From Arenicola marina (Eukaryota; Annelida; Polychaeta; Arenicolidae): 64,000 nucleotides of DNA. This document shows, one piece after another, positions 35,901 through 47,900 of the stretch. A program made the translations under genes and the position numbers. The stretch covers positions 12,512,039 to 12,576,038 of the forward strand of contig OZ025249.1 in assembly GCA_964019135.1 (NCBI GenBank), read 5' to 3'. Below the pieces are notes generated by a model that ran no database searches, was not told where the DNA came from, and saw only the letters and a list, made by a program, of their open reading frames with translations. Position 1 is the stretch's first letter. Each line of letters begins with the position of its first letter.

Positions 35901-38900
35901 TGGGAATTAAGGATGAAGGCAGAGAGGAGCCATGTATCCGGGAGTAACCCCCTACCCCTCTTTGCGAAGATAGACATGGGATCATTATCCTGCACAAACA
36001 CAGAAATCTGAAGGGTTCGACCAAGGTCCTGTGGACGGGCGCGTAAACCTACGTCCGGATGCAGTTCTGGCACGAGACGCGGACGGCGAACGAGGATGAC
36101 GTCAGTGGCAAAGTTCATGTAGCCCGTAGTGCAGTTGTATATTCCTTTCTGTAGCGCAACCCGTACAACACCTTAGTCGTTGTATTACACTTAATGTATT
36201 ACATAATAAGCTATGTCGAAATATGAGTGCAAAAAATGACGTCATCCTAATAACCAATATGTGCCCTCAGCTAAAAGTATTTACCCCAGTATCAAACACG
36301 TGCAAGTTTACGTGAGTTGCTGGATTGGCTAAGATTGTTCTAAACAAATTGTTGTCAACCTGTTGGTGCTAACCTATTACACATTAATATACCCATTACG
36401 ATACTTAGAGAAGAAAACGGCAATTTTCACTCCAATAGCTTAGGAATGCAACAAGAGCTGTTAATATACAATCAAAACGTTCACCGATATCACAGAAAAA
36501 ACGATTTGCGTCATTTCAATGCGGTCTATCAATGCTAATTACAACTGTACATTGCTATATTGCTATCTATGTTACTTAGCGACTATAAATACTAAACATA
36601 GGACACGGTAACAGAGCAAACACTGCGCAAGAAAAAGACACCGGAAGCAAATACAAGAGCAGGTTAATACACGCATGCAACTAGTATATATATTACAATA
36701 ACCGAATAAACATATTACATCTATCTTGTTTTTTTTGCTCGGTCTGTGGACGATAAGGTTCTTGTTATGGTGTTTCTGGCCATCCGAGCAACTGTAAACG
36801 GTTTCCTGACAAATATTCGGAAATCAGTACATTAACTTCCGATGGAAATAGGTGATTGTAGGTCAGTATATAATAAAACATAAGTTACATTAATGTCCAA
36901 ATGGGTGTTATATTGCCTCACAATTGTGTAAATGTAATACTGGGGCACATCAGTAGTTGCCAAAAGCTGAAGAGCACAATTTGACCGCTATTTTTTTTAA
37001 TACGGCTATAAATACAGCTTAAATACTTCTAGCTGACCTTGAGGATCTGCCAGGCCTCGTCGACGTTTGCATTGGGGACGCCGTATCTGCGAACCGTGTA
37101 GTTTGACATCCTACGCAGACGACAATTAACAAAAATGAACCACTTCATTAACAACCAGTAAATGTATAAGTCACCCTCGTGGCAATGTAACTCTAATTAT
37201 ATAAAGATAAATTCAGCTGCAGAGAAACTCAAACGTTATCAACTAGCTATTATTATATAATTCTAAATGACAAACAAAGTTGATATTGAACCATTGAGAC
37301 GTGTTGGGGGAGAGGGTTGCTATGTACGATGTCGCCAACGACAAACGCTAATGGGTGGAAGCTAAATTATCCGTTGGGTGGTTGATGTGATCTTACCACT
37401 GACTGACGTTTCTTGGCTGTGGTCTCCACGAGTTTTCGAGCATGAATTCGTACATTACGTTGTTCTGGTTAATTCCTTCTGGTGTTAAACCTATTCCCAC
37501 CATGGTGCTGTTCGGATAAGCCCTGGCAATGGCCGGACCCTAGGGGACAAAACCACAGTGAGCGCCAAACAATGCTATGGTGACTCGCAAACTTGAGTTA
37601 ACAAGGAATAGGGTTACGATACAATGTTTCATTGATAACACCACAAATATACAAAGGCCATACACCTTAACATACATGCTGATGTCTAGGAAACAAATAA
37701 TGCACACACTTGACTTCATCTTCGATCTAAGCGACCAGACAGTACAATCAACATTATGAGGTGAACATTAATATGTAAATTCTCTGTTGTGAACCTGGTA
37801 AAATAAACAAAATTTACATAAAAAAACAACATTATAACTGCACTATTATTTTCTTCACTCGTCGCAGCCCATTTATTTGGAGCATTTTGCCACAGTGTAT
37901 GTATTTATTGGTGAGGTTGCAAACGAAATGCTAGTCCAGGTATTTGCCTTACCTCGTTAACGGTATCTATAGCCCCATACATCGCCATAGTGCCTCCGAA
38001 ATTATGCAGCATGCACCAAATAAACGGCTGTCCGTAGTACGAATTTAGCCACAGATACAGTGGAGAGACTTCGGCAAATAGGTCAAGGACGATCATGTGA
38101 CCCTGCAACAGGAACGATCACATTTATCTTGCAGAATCACATCATACATGTGCCGGTGTACCGCAAAGTTTAGATCGGTCAACGAGCATAGGATATGTCA
38201 AATGGAATAAAGTCAGTGATTAGAATTACGTTCGTCAGCATTTCTACATAATATGAACAGTTGCGGCACCAATAAAATAATATGTATGTGAACATTGTGT
38301 ATTGAGGATATATACCGATGCCTATTCTTATTGATGATGCGAAATTCCAACCTTTGGGACAGAAGTGAGCAGGGCCTTAGCTTGAGGCGCTTGCCAGAAC
38401 GGATTGAGGAACAGCCAACCCTGCATCAACCTGTACGAGATAAATATTTGGGACAAATAAACAAAACTGACTCCATAAAAATGCAGTAACCCACTTATAA
38501 ATATATTGTAACGCTAGCTCGACATACATGCGAAAATATTATTGCGCTTTGATACACAGATATCATGAGTATTTCTCAACACTAACCTGGCTACATCGTA
38601 CCTGAATAAGTCCACCTGACGCGTCTATATGCGCTTTTGTCAACAGCAAAAATAAATACCCGAGATATGTCATACTAGGATCTATGCTACAAAAGCGGTA
38701 ATTGCAACCCAGGATACATAAAGTTATCATGACCAAACTAACAAATTTATGTACCATATTGCCTTGTTGTCTCCAGCCAACATTGCATCGTACACCGCTT
38801 TCCCAACAGATTGCAAGTAACTCGGGGAACTAAAAAACGTGAAACAAGAAATATTGATAGCAGCCACAAATGGTACAAAGCAGGCTGCATTGTCAATCGA

Positions 38901-41900
38901 GCTACGCTCGATGATTAAACACAGTCGTATACAAGTTAATTTAACAGCCAGGACAGTATGCCAGCCACAACACTGAACATGGAGTCATGTTCCTAATCGA
39001 CTTCAATACAGTGATACTAGTCAAGCACACCGGCCTGACACTTCATCGCCTCAGAATCTCTATTATAGAATTTTGGAACGTCTATATGCAGTTATAATTA
39101 TAAGTCCAGATGAATAGATGCGGAAGGGGACAGCCATAATAACAAATACACCAAGGGTGTACTGATATCTTTGATAATAATACCCCGCGTCGGTCGCGCA
39201 GTATGCGACCAGCTACAGGATAAACCGCCACTCACCTGGACTTCGGTGTCATTTCGTTGAAAGTATCGGCATTGTAAACGTGATCGGTGCCAAACTCCTT
39301 GATGTACTGTGAATGGAATAATCACAAAGCAGGGTTGGCATGAAGCTGGCAAATAAAGCAAATGTGAGAACAATAAGAAATATCATGTGTACATTCATTC
39401 AACAGAAATACGTATTAACGATCATCCGTTCAATGTTAAAAATGTACCGCTAACAAATATGCAAAACAGGAATTACGTTTACGAAACAACGTAATAAATT
39501 ATTATGTCACAATTATTGAAGTATAACTCACCTCAGCCAGAAAGGATTGACCTATATGTGTGAAGAGCGGATCCAGGGGGTCCAACAACAACGTGCTACA
39601 ACGATACTATGCTACATCAAAGGACATTGCACCTCGTTAACATACCGGTAACTATAACTTAGTATAAGACACGATAGAACGCTTACCGAAAAGAATGCGT
39701 ATTAAAGTGTTTTTCGGTTCATTCATTCTCTCTCTCATATGTTGTACACATTACTATTACTAGGGCTTGAGACTATTACTATGACTACGTCAGTGAGAGA
39801 GTACCATACTGTGTGTATGTACGGAACCCAGAAGAGTCCCCGGTTGACTAATTACACAATCACTTTATAACTCACTAGCGGTCCTACGTTACTCCGGTGG
39901 CCGGCCTATCTAATCACCCCATCACAACGCCTACAAACTACAACGCTTTAGATAACGCAACGGTGGTTCCAGCGATGCAAGACAGTACAATATTTTATTG
40001 ATAACAGATAAAAGAGCACTGAGATGGTGAATGATATTACCCAATGGCTGATACGTACAATTTATTAATTACTCAAAAATATCAATTAATACTTATCCAT
40101 GAATTAATGACTCACCAGCAGAAGGGCTTCCCGAAGTGGCCCCAGTGGCCCAGTCGGCTGACATTGACCTGCGGGAATATCCTCTCAATGGCATCTGGCA
40201 CGTGACCGGCGAAGGCGGGCAACACCGGGGTCATGCCCAAGGAGCGCATGCGCGCCAGTATCTTGTGTTGCAGCGCCACCTGTTGTTGGTGCCATGTGGC
40301 GGGGAGTGGTCCGCCCCATCCCTGGATGTTTCCCATCCGGGACCTTGAAAAAAACACGAATCCAGTCACAGATTGACGGATTATGTCAGTATATATGTTA
40401 TTACACAAGTTAGTAGCTACTTCAGGTTATACTGACGGCCATATAAGTCAAACTACCTATATCAATAATAATGCGTCTTAGTTAGGCTCATATAACCCAA
40501 TCAAGCTATGTCGTGCATGATTAAAGAAATGGTCACCAACAATACAAAACAAATCATACCAGGCAAGAAAGGCAGGACCAGCAAAGTGTTGATCAATTTC
40601 TTGTTGGGTCAGTCCTATGTTAGAATAAACCTGTAAAATAGATGGGTTAGGTCGTAAATTGTTCCATGAACAAGTGCGCGGCTTCACATGTACAATCGGC
40701 CATTGTTAGCTGTCTTACACTAACCGGCAACGAACTTCAGGCTTAACTTATACGGATCTGGAAATTAGTTTATACTAGTCGCATGCAGTAGCAGAGAGAG
40801 TGGCCTTTGGCGCGAGAAGTTAACAATTTCCCAGAAATGTCAGCATTGCTCCAAATTTTCTCTGTATTATATCTATGTAGCCAATAAAATCATTTCTCAT
40901 CTCGGTGCCGAATGCCTCACCCTCTGCCAGATGGCTTCCTGTCCACTGAAGGCGAGAGGAAGATTGATGCCGTTCATAGCCATCCAGTCGATTTCCCTCT
41001 CCCATCGGGTCCAATTCCACCAGGCAAAGGAGTAACTCACAGTACAGACATTCTGGTAATAACGGAACCTGCAATTGCAATAAATCAAAATATAATCTAT
41101 CTGAAATGTCTAAACATGTAGCTTCACTATATATAGCATAAAAATAAACGCCATATAGTCCACACCTCATGACTCAGTGGAGGACTTGTGGGACGCCTTA
41201 CAATAACACAGGTTATGACAAATGATGAATTAACATTAATGTGTTATAGGATTCCTTTGACACTACTATTAGATGCTGGTAGCAACAATGACAATGACAA
41301 AACAATACGACAATAAATATACAGCTTCACAGTTGATCAGATTAGGAAGACTATCGATCATAGATAGTTTATTGTGCAAGACTAATTTAAAGTTTTCATG
41401 TTACAGCAGCGCTAATTAACATTAGCGGTCTGATTGGAAAGTCGATTGGTAATGTATTACTGTTATTCGGTACAAGGAATGCAATTCACCATTATTCGGT
41501 ACAAGAAACCACAAGTGGAGGATAATACTGGTATATGACAGCTCGACAGTTCATAGCCTCGTGGTATGACCGCTAGCTCAATTCATAATCAACGTCATTG
41601 GTGGAAGCCAACCTGTCATTTGACGTGACCCGAACTGGTGTGAGCAGCACAGGAAGAACATCAGGAAGGGTCAGCTGGTCGCCTGCCCAGGAGATGTGGC
41701 AGCTACAATACTGACTTAAATAGTAATAGAACCCCCAGGCCACTGCTACACCGGAAGTGCCAACCACATGTAGAGTACCTTTTTCTGTGAACAACTGAAA
41801 AAGTCAGAAAATTTTATTAGACAATGAAGGTTGTTCAGCAGCATATTAATAGCTAGATACATGTGTCTTAATACCAGACTTCATTAAACAAAATTGTCTC

Positions 41901-42753
41901 GCAAAATTTAAACCCAACCATCTTTATCTTATGTTATGGCTCACCCCACATGCAGAGTATGATCTGTGAATAACTAAAATTTAAATGAATTAATAAGCAA
42001 ATAAAAAACAAATAAAACTGGACAGGAATATTATCAGTAATATTTGCTGGGCGCGTGTTAGCATTCGCCAATATCCATTTTGCGAGAAAATTCGGGATTT
42101 GGCGATAAGAACTTCCTGAACACTCGCCAAAATGGCGAATATAAAATTTCAACTACAAACACATAACCAATTTATAACCAATATATTTGGCTAATTTTGG
42201 CTAATGTTTTTCCACGGAATTAGCAAAATTGGCTAATGAAAAAAATATCCCAGCGCGAGCCCAGATTTGATATAAGGTACAAATAACAGTATATAAACAT
42301 GCTATATTTACATAAATATTACCTCAAATGTGTCTTGATACGGTGGCCCTATAATATGATCAATAGTCACTGAGAATTCTGCTGCTCTGCTAGAGATGAC
42401 CCTGCTGATTAAAGCACTTGCAGCTTCCTCTTGGTGTTCAATTGAGGCAGTAGGTACTATGTGATCCAATGTTTGGAATCCTGACCATAAAGAATGTAAA
42501 TGTAAAGGTGGTTGGTATTTAATATCTTAAGACTGAGGCTATACATTAAATAATTTAATATTTTAGTTCTTACATAAGAAAATATCAATATAACTTACTT
42601 ATATGGTTTTGAACACCTAGATCTATTACTCAAGTGCTCAATATACTTTTTAATTACAATTTTTTCAAAATATCAAATATTGCACCTACCTAGTCCAATG
42701 GAAGCTTGCACCAGAACAAGTGAATATATGTATGTAATGTCATCCATCCTCAT
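32915..42753 (-). CDS. NAGLU: Alpha-N-acetylglucosaminidase, copy A (GH89)
   Basis: Lysosomal enzyme removing terminal alpha-GlcNAc from heparan sulfate. Coding exons, 5' to 3': 42,753-42,690; 42,480-42,323; 41,794-41,613; 41,068-40,921; 40,630-40,560; 40,343-40,116; 39,595-39,532; 39,306-39,236; 38,829-38,755; 38,430-38,352; 38,102-37,953; 37,539-37,397; 37,110-37,038; 36,805-36,719; 35,391-35,300; 35,065-34,961; 34,641-34,458; 34,228-34,185; 33,953-33,896; 33,485-33,386; 33,117-32,915. They join in frame to 792 aa (human enzyme 743). Signal-like N-terminus (hydrophobic residues about 8-22). GH89 blocks: [37 protein letters not shown] with Glu323 (human Glu316), [11 protein letters not shown] and TPEGI with Glu451 (human Glu446). 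Sequons at NVS and NST match human N261 and N435; the NCS of copy B is SCS here. An acceptor 15 nt before the ATG implies a 5' UTR exon. Divergent partner of copy B. Confidence 0.93.
33652..33664 (+). promoter_or_regulatory. CTCF-like motif (13 of 13 to core)
   Basis: CACTAGATGGCGG matches CASYAGRKGGCRS at every position. Two weaker relatives flank it (CACTAAATGGCCC near 33,600 and GTCGCCATCTGGG near 33,719 in the other direction). All lie in an intron of NAGLU-A. A short degenerate motif; occupancy is unknown. Confidence 0.35.
35925..36085 (-). mobile_element. SINE family B copy in a NAGLU-A intron
   Basis: Minus-strand order: B-box-like GGTCGAACCC, TTTGTGCAGGATAATGATCC, CGCAAAGAGGGGTAGGGGG, then TTACTCCCGG. 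It matches the core of the copies near 25.6 and 62.0 kb. Confidence 0.75.
42047..42264. mobile_element. MITE in a NAGLU-A intron
   Basis: Ends CTGGGCGCGTG and, reverse complemented, CTGGGCTCGCGCTGGGATA. The interior has GCCAAAATGGC palindromes and GGCTAATTTTGGCTAAT repeats. ATTTG flanks both sides (42,042-42,046 and 42,265-42,269), a possible 5-bp target duplication. It is absent from the matching intron of NAGLU-B, which carries a different insertion. Confidence 0.65.
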
Positions 42754-42768
42754 TCCTGTAACTTTATT

Positions 42769-43642
42769 CTGAAAAATATAATAAATAGATCCTAGTATGT
42801 TATTAAATTTCTGACAGAAGCATGGTAAGATTTAAACTTATATAAAATATGTCCAATGATAAACACATCCCGGTAAGTGGTTTCATATGTAATTGTCTCA
42901 CATATATAGTAATGTAAAAAGTATAATATAACAGGAATAGAAAGTACACTATAAAATCAACCTTTATAAAATTATTCATAAGTTAGCAGTATTTCTACAA
43001 TAAAAGAAATGACTGGCAAATAAGGGCAGCATAGCTTTTTAATACTTAATGACACAAAACCAGAATTTTTGTGCTTACTGATCACTTGGATGACAAGTCA
43101 CACGTTTAGGACTGAATTTGCATATAAAACAGTATAAAACAAGCGGTGACTTATGCGATGGAAATTACGGTAACTTCAATGTTCTCAAACAAAGTTAAGC
43201 TTATCAGGAAGAAATTATTTTTTTTTTACATCATTTCGACTAACACGTTGCTCTCTGGCTAATCACCAAGTTTAAGCTACTATCCTGCATATTACAATTC
43301 TGTGTATATTTGTAATACATGCCACACAATAAATCATTTTGGAAGTAAGAACTTAGTTCTGATAACAACTGAACAGCAGCGATTCCTCCGCAAGATACTA
43401 ATCTGCTGATGGAGGGCGCTGCAGTTCCCTTCAATATGGAACGCGGTACAATTTGTAATTATCGTTAATGTACCTGAGTATGTGATATGACAGCTGTGCT
43501 AAAACAAACGCTCCCAGAAAATTTACAGTTTATAAAACATTGTTGGAAAAATGATTATTGATTTTACGACAGGTGTTTGCGAATGTAACGGGTTTCATAT
43601 TAATTAATAATTAATCCGCCTTCCATAGCTTTGCCAACGCTG
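42769..43642. other. Shared upstream region of the NAGLU pair, A side
   Basis: AT-rich, with no coding sequence. The 5' UTR exon(s) of NAGLU-A must lie to the right of the acceptor at 42,769-42,770, but I could not fix them. A somewhat GC-richer patch is at 43,370-43,450. Confidence 0.4.
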
Positions 43643-43652
43643 TCATGTGACG
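43643..43652. promoter_or_regulatory. M-box / CLEAR-like E-box between the NAGLU genes
   Basis: GTCATGTGAC is a near-palindrome containing TCATGTGA (MITF/TFE M-box) and differs at one position from the CLEAR element GTCACGTGAC bound by TFEB-family factors at lysosomal genes. It lies 0.9 kb from the NAGLU-A ATG and 1.35 kb from the NAGLU-B ATG, in the divergent intergenic region. A functional role is inference. Confidence 0.4.
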
Positions 43653-43893
43653 TTTGCGCTTTCAGCGTTGTTTATTTCACAAGATGATTCGGTAGGTCAC
43701 TGACCCATTCATTTAACCAGTGTTAACCTCAGACAAATGCAAACCGACAAATGAAATAAAGCACAAATTAGGCAAGGAAATAGTTATCGGTTGTATCAAT
43801 GTTCACATTTGAAAATAGTGGAGGTATGCGATAGATCTAAGCTTATATTGCATTATATATATAAGCTTATAGAAGATTGATATTTACACTGAT

Positions 43894-44041
43894 GTTAGCC
43901 TGAAAACAACAAGATGTTAGCCTACTAACGTCAAGTTACTACGACGTTACTAAGTCGTTAGACAGTTGGCCTAATGGACGACAAGTTACTTGTCGTCCAT
44001 TAGCAACTGTCTTACGACAGTAACGTCTTGTTTTCAGGCTA
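43894..44041. mobile_element. Foldback MITE upstream of NAGLU-B
   Basis: Ends TAGCCTGAAAAC (43,896) and GTTTTCAGGCTA (to 44,041). The centre is a perfect stem with a one-base loop (43,973-44,001, arms AATGGACGACAAGT), extended by GACAGTTG and CAACTGTC with small bulges, so the whole element folds. ACACTGAT flanks it at 43,886-43,893 and 44,041-44,048, a possible 8-bp target duplication as in hAT elements, though it overlaps the terminal base on the right. Confidence 0.75.
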
Positions 44042-44303
44042 CACTGATTTAGGACCAGTAGCTGTGCCAGTCGCGGTGATCTATAGTGAACTTGCACTTG
44101 CAGAAATGTACAGGTTTTTTTATTCATTTGAATTTGTGTACACATAACATTACTCACTAGCATGTCCACACCAGACATATGCCTTCATGTATGAAAGCTA
44201 CCTTAACATTTGGCGCAAGAGCTGACCTGGGGGCACTTGCACCAAACTTAACATCTACTGATCTATTTTGTAAGATTCTAAGCAATCTTCATATTATTTT
44301 TAC

Positions 44304-44405
44304 GAGCCTAAAAATTAAGACGTTACTATTTTAAGACAGTTAGCAAAAGGAAAGGTCTGTTTCCTAACTGTCCTATGACAGTATAATGTCTTGTTTTTAG
44401 GCTAT
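44304..44405. mobile_element. Short MITE related to the 43.9-kb element
   Basis: Ends GAGCCTAAAAA...TTTTTAGGCT with GACAGTTAG and CTAACTGTC inside, the same layout as the element at 43,894-44,041 but shorter and with C-to-T type changes in the ends. Two family members thus sit within 300 bp. Confidence 0.6.
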
Positions 44406-44994
44406 ATTTTTACCATCTTTTGCTTTGTGTGGAATCACTGTTACCTGCACAATCTCTGATCTGATTCATAAGCTTACTGTTGTAGGAAATGTAAAGCATA
44501 TCAATCGAGCATTAGTTTTTAGGTTGTCTGCCACCCTTGGCAAAATGCTGTAGAGTGTAGTAACGTGAGAAATATGTTATATCATTTATAATATGCAATA
44601 TTTATATATCTTAAATTTATACCTCAATTAGTTAAAATACTTCATTTCATATCCATTTAAAACAATTTGACAGTTTTTCCTAAAAAGTACTGCTGTATGA
44701 ATAAATTTATCCAATTGGCTAAATTTGAAATATATTTCCAGAAATTATGAGTAAGTTGGATTATATACTTTACCATTTGATTTATACTGTTGCTAGGTAT
44801 CTATACTTTTTACATTTCATAATTTAATAGGTGATACCTCTTTATATAAAGTTGTTATTTTGCCTTTTTTTGTACCTACAGTATTTTTTTCCAATTCTGG
44901 AAAGCCTGTAGGTAGAAACCATTTATTATTATATATTAACAATATCTTCTTATAAGCTTTAAACTGGATAAACCATTTTTTTTTATTTCAGAAT
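44406..44994. other. AT-rich upstream/intron sequence of NAGLU-B
   Basis: Ends in the polypyrimidine tract and acceptor at 44,990-44,991, three bases before the NAGLU-B ATG. The 5' UTR exon lies further left and was not found. A 9-bp stem (TACCTACAG with CTGTAGGTA) is at about 44,873-44,914. Confidence 0.4.
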
Positions 44995-47900
44995 ATGAAT
45001 CTATCACTGAGGACTGGTGTAGTTGTGCTGATTTCATGTACCTTGGTGCAAGTTACCATAGGATTAGGTAAGGGGCTATTTATATAATGTGCTGAGAAAC
45101 CGCTACCTATATAATTATTTTTTAATATATAGTTGATACTGGTACTTAACTTTATTAATACTTCTATTGAAATATATTACTGGTAAAGATATTTAAATAT
45201 TTACACTTGCCCTTATCTGGTACATACTGTTCTCTTGTCATCAATTGTCTGCATTTTCATGTCATATTTACATATGGTTAGTAACCAACTCTATATATAC
45301 TGTATATACTTCTTGTGTGGATCAGGTTTCCAAACATTGGATCACATAGTACCTACTGCCTCAGTTGAGAGCCAGGAGGGAGCGGCCACAGCTTTAATCA
45401 GCCGGATCATCCCACATAGAGCAGGAGAGTTCACAGTCACTGTTGATCATACCATAGGACCACTTTATCAAGACACATTTCAGGTATGCTTTTCAACATA
45501 ATTCCCAAGGTGTAGATGTCACATTAGTACCTGCAATACATTCAACATTTTCTTCATCTGATTTGTGCCTCAGCTTATGCAAGCCATAGCCCATTTTAAT
45601 CAGTGTCCTAGCTTGGCAGCCCACGACCAGTTGTCTGTCTCAAACCCTGCCTTCCCTGCCAGATCGTCCTGTAATTTTCTGTAGACCTCCAATGAAAAAT
45701 ATATGATATGAGCTTAGTTGCTTTGTTTGATCAAGTCTGATCTCAAAGCACATGTGTGATATCTCGGCCCAGGCCCGGTGGATAAAAGACACCAAGAGCC
45801 TCGGGCCAAACGAGAAGTTCCCTTCGCTCTAATGCGTTAGGTGTTTGCCCTGGATGCGAAGGGTCGCTGGTTCGAATCCTGTCAGTTCTGGTAGTGAACA
45901 TGTCGGCGTCCATGCGGGCCTGGGGCCAGAAATACTACATTTGGCGCCCGCGGACCAGGATTGATGATCGCTTGGGGGGGACTGCTATGGAGCGGGGCAT
46001 TCATGTGTGGTGTGTGCTTTCTAGCCTCAGAGAGACAAGGCCCCGGGGTGCTGGGTTCTATATCTATAAACCCCAGACTCAAAGGTCAGTCCGATCCCTC
46101 TGTTAGTACTTAGTATTCAATAGTTTAGGGCAACCTGACATTAAACCTGACACACGTACACCGCACAAATGTACCCAGGACACACCTTATGGCCCATGAC
46201 CGTGACCAGATTGCTTGGCGCGGCAATTAACCTAGGCAGACGCATACTACTCATCATCCTACCGTGCTGAGGGCAACTCCCCTCTTCCTCAAGAGAGCTG
46301 AGGCCGTCCAGCTACAGAGTGCTGAGCCCTCTCCCTCACCACTGGGGAATGACATCGGCATTGACCGTTTCTCCTTAGACTCCGCTGCCTGGTTCACCGC
46401 CACCGTGGACGAGCCTACTGTAGAGCCTTATCCTTCCTACAGCTGCCCGGCGCGTCCAACCGGATTGAGGCTGGGTGATCCTGCCAACTACAAACCTTTA
46501 TCACATCCGTTATATTCTATTCTACTTCTTCCTATGTTCGCTCGGCCCCCCGCCATCTCGGTACGTCCCCTTGGGTTTCCTTCCCAATCTAGCCTCACTG
46601 GTGGCCGCCTCCCTCGCTGGCCACGGCGTGGAATCGGCGCGCTCCCCACCCGTGTCGGGCATACTTAACAGCACTTCCGGTACGTCGGGAGCATCCGGTA
46701 GGACACTTGGTCAGGTGCGCCTTCATCATCCTGTCTAAAGCCTCGACCCCATTAAGGAGGCAATCATTTTTCCCTGATTCGTTTTACTGTTTTTGTTTAT
46801 GTGCATCCGGGAAATAACCCCACGGAACCGACCATTCATTTTGACGGAGAGTCTTCCCGGCAAAACTTTTAACATCCCCCTCTCTCCTCCTCAAACTGCC
46901 GCGACCCGAGGTCGAGTCCGGGCAGAAATCACTGTGGCTGTGAGCCTGAATGCTCCTCTCCATAGCCAGTCCTCCCGACGCGATCATTAATCCTGGTCCT
47001 GATCACAAGCTAGAGACCGCGACCCAAAGATGTGGAGTGCTTACGGGGTAACGGTACGGGGGTGGAGATACAAAACTACCACTGACAGCAGCTGGCGGGG
47101 TCGGGGGTGAGGGGGGGGGGGGGCGTGGTGCGAGACAATGCCAACTGCAACCCGTCGGGAACGGGGAGATAAGCTGCTATATGTGGACTACTATCGGATT
47201 GTTACATTATCCAATTAATCATGTTATATGACACATGAACGTCCCCACGTTAGTTCCCTGGCGGTGGGTGACCTCCATGGCTAAGCGGAATACAAAACAA
47301 AACATATACTGGCAGTAATATACGCAGTTACTGTTATTCCGTTAGGAGGGTACAGAGCTGGCGTCGCTTTAACTAGAACGAAGCTATTACTCGGTGGAGC
47401 CAGATATACTTTCCCTTAGCCAGGGGACAAGGAACACCACGGTATTGGCCGCACCAGGGACCGACCCCTTTATCTCAATACCGCGTTGTGAATCAGGGAG
47501 TCACGGCGGGGCGGGCATATGTACTGCGCAGGACCGCCACACGGCCAATGTCCTTTAAACTTTACAAAAATAAAACACACGCGTCGCGCACAACTAGGCT
47601 GCGTAAAACGCCAATTATTGGGACATAAGAAATACAAAATACGCTAATAGTACAATATAAAACGTACATGACCAAACGTTACGGCTGTCAAATAAGAAAC
47701 GTGATAAAAACATCAAAATCCATGGTAAGTCAATATCAATATCAAAGTTTGTTTCATAAAGCGGGTGTTGTCCGGTGGGCTGCTGTCATCGGCCTTGGAG
47801 CGGGCCTGACCTCAGCGGGGGCCGGCGCTGCGTATGGTCAGTAACTCATCCCGGTGGTGAAGAGGGCAGCCGGCTGCATCTAGGGTGCAGGTGGTACATG

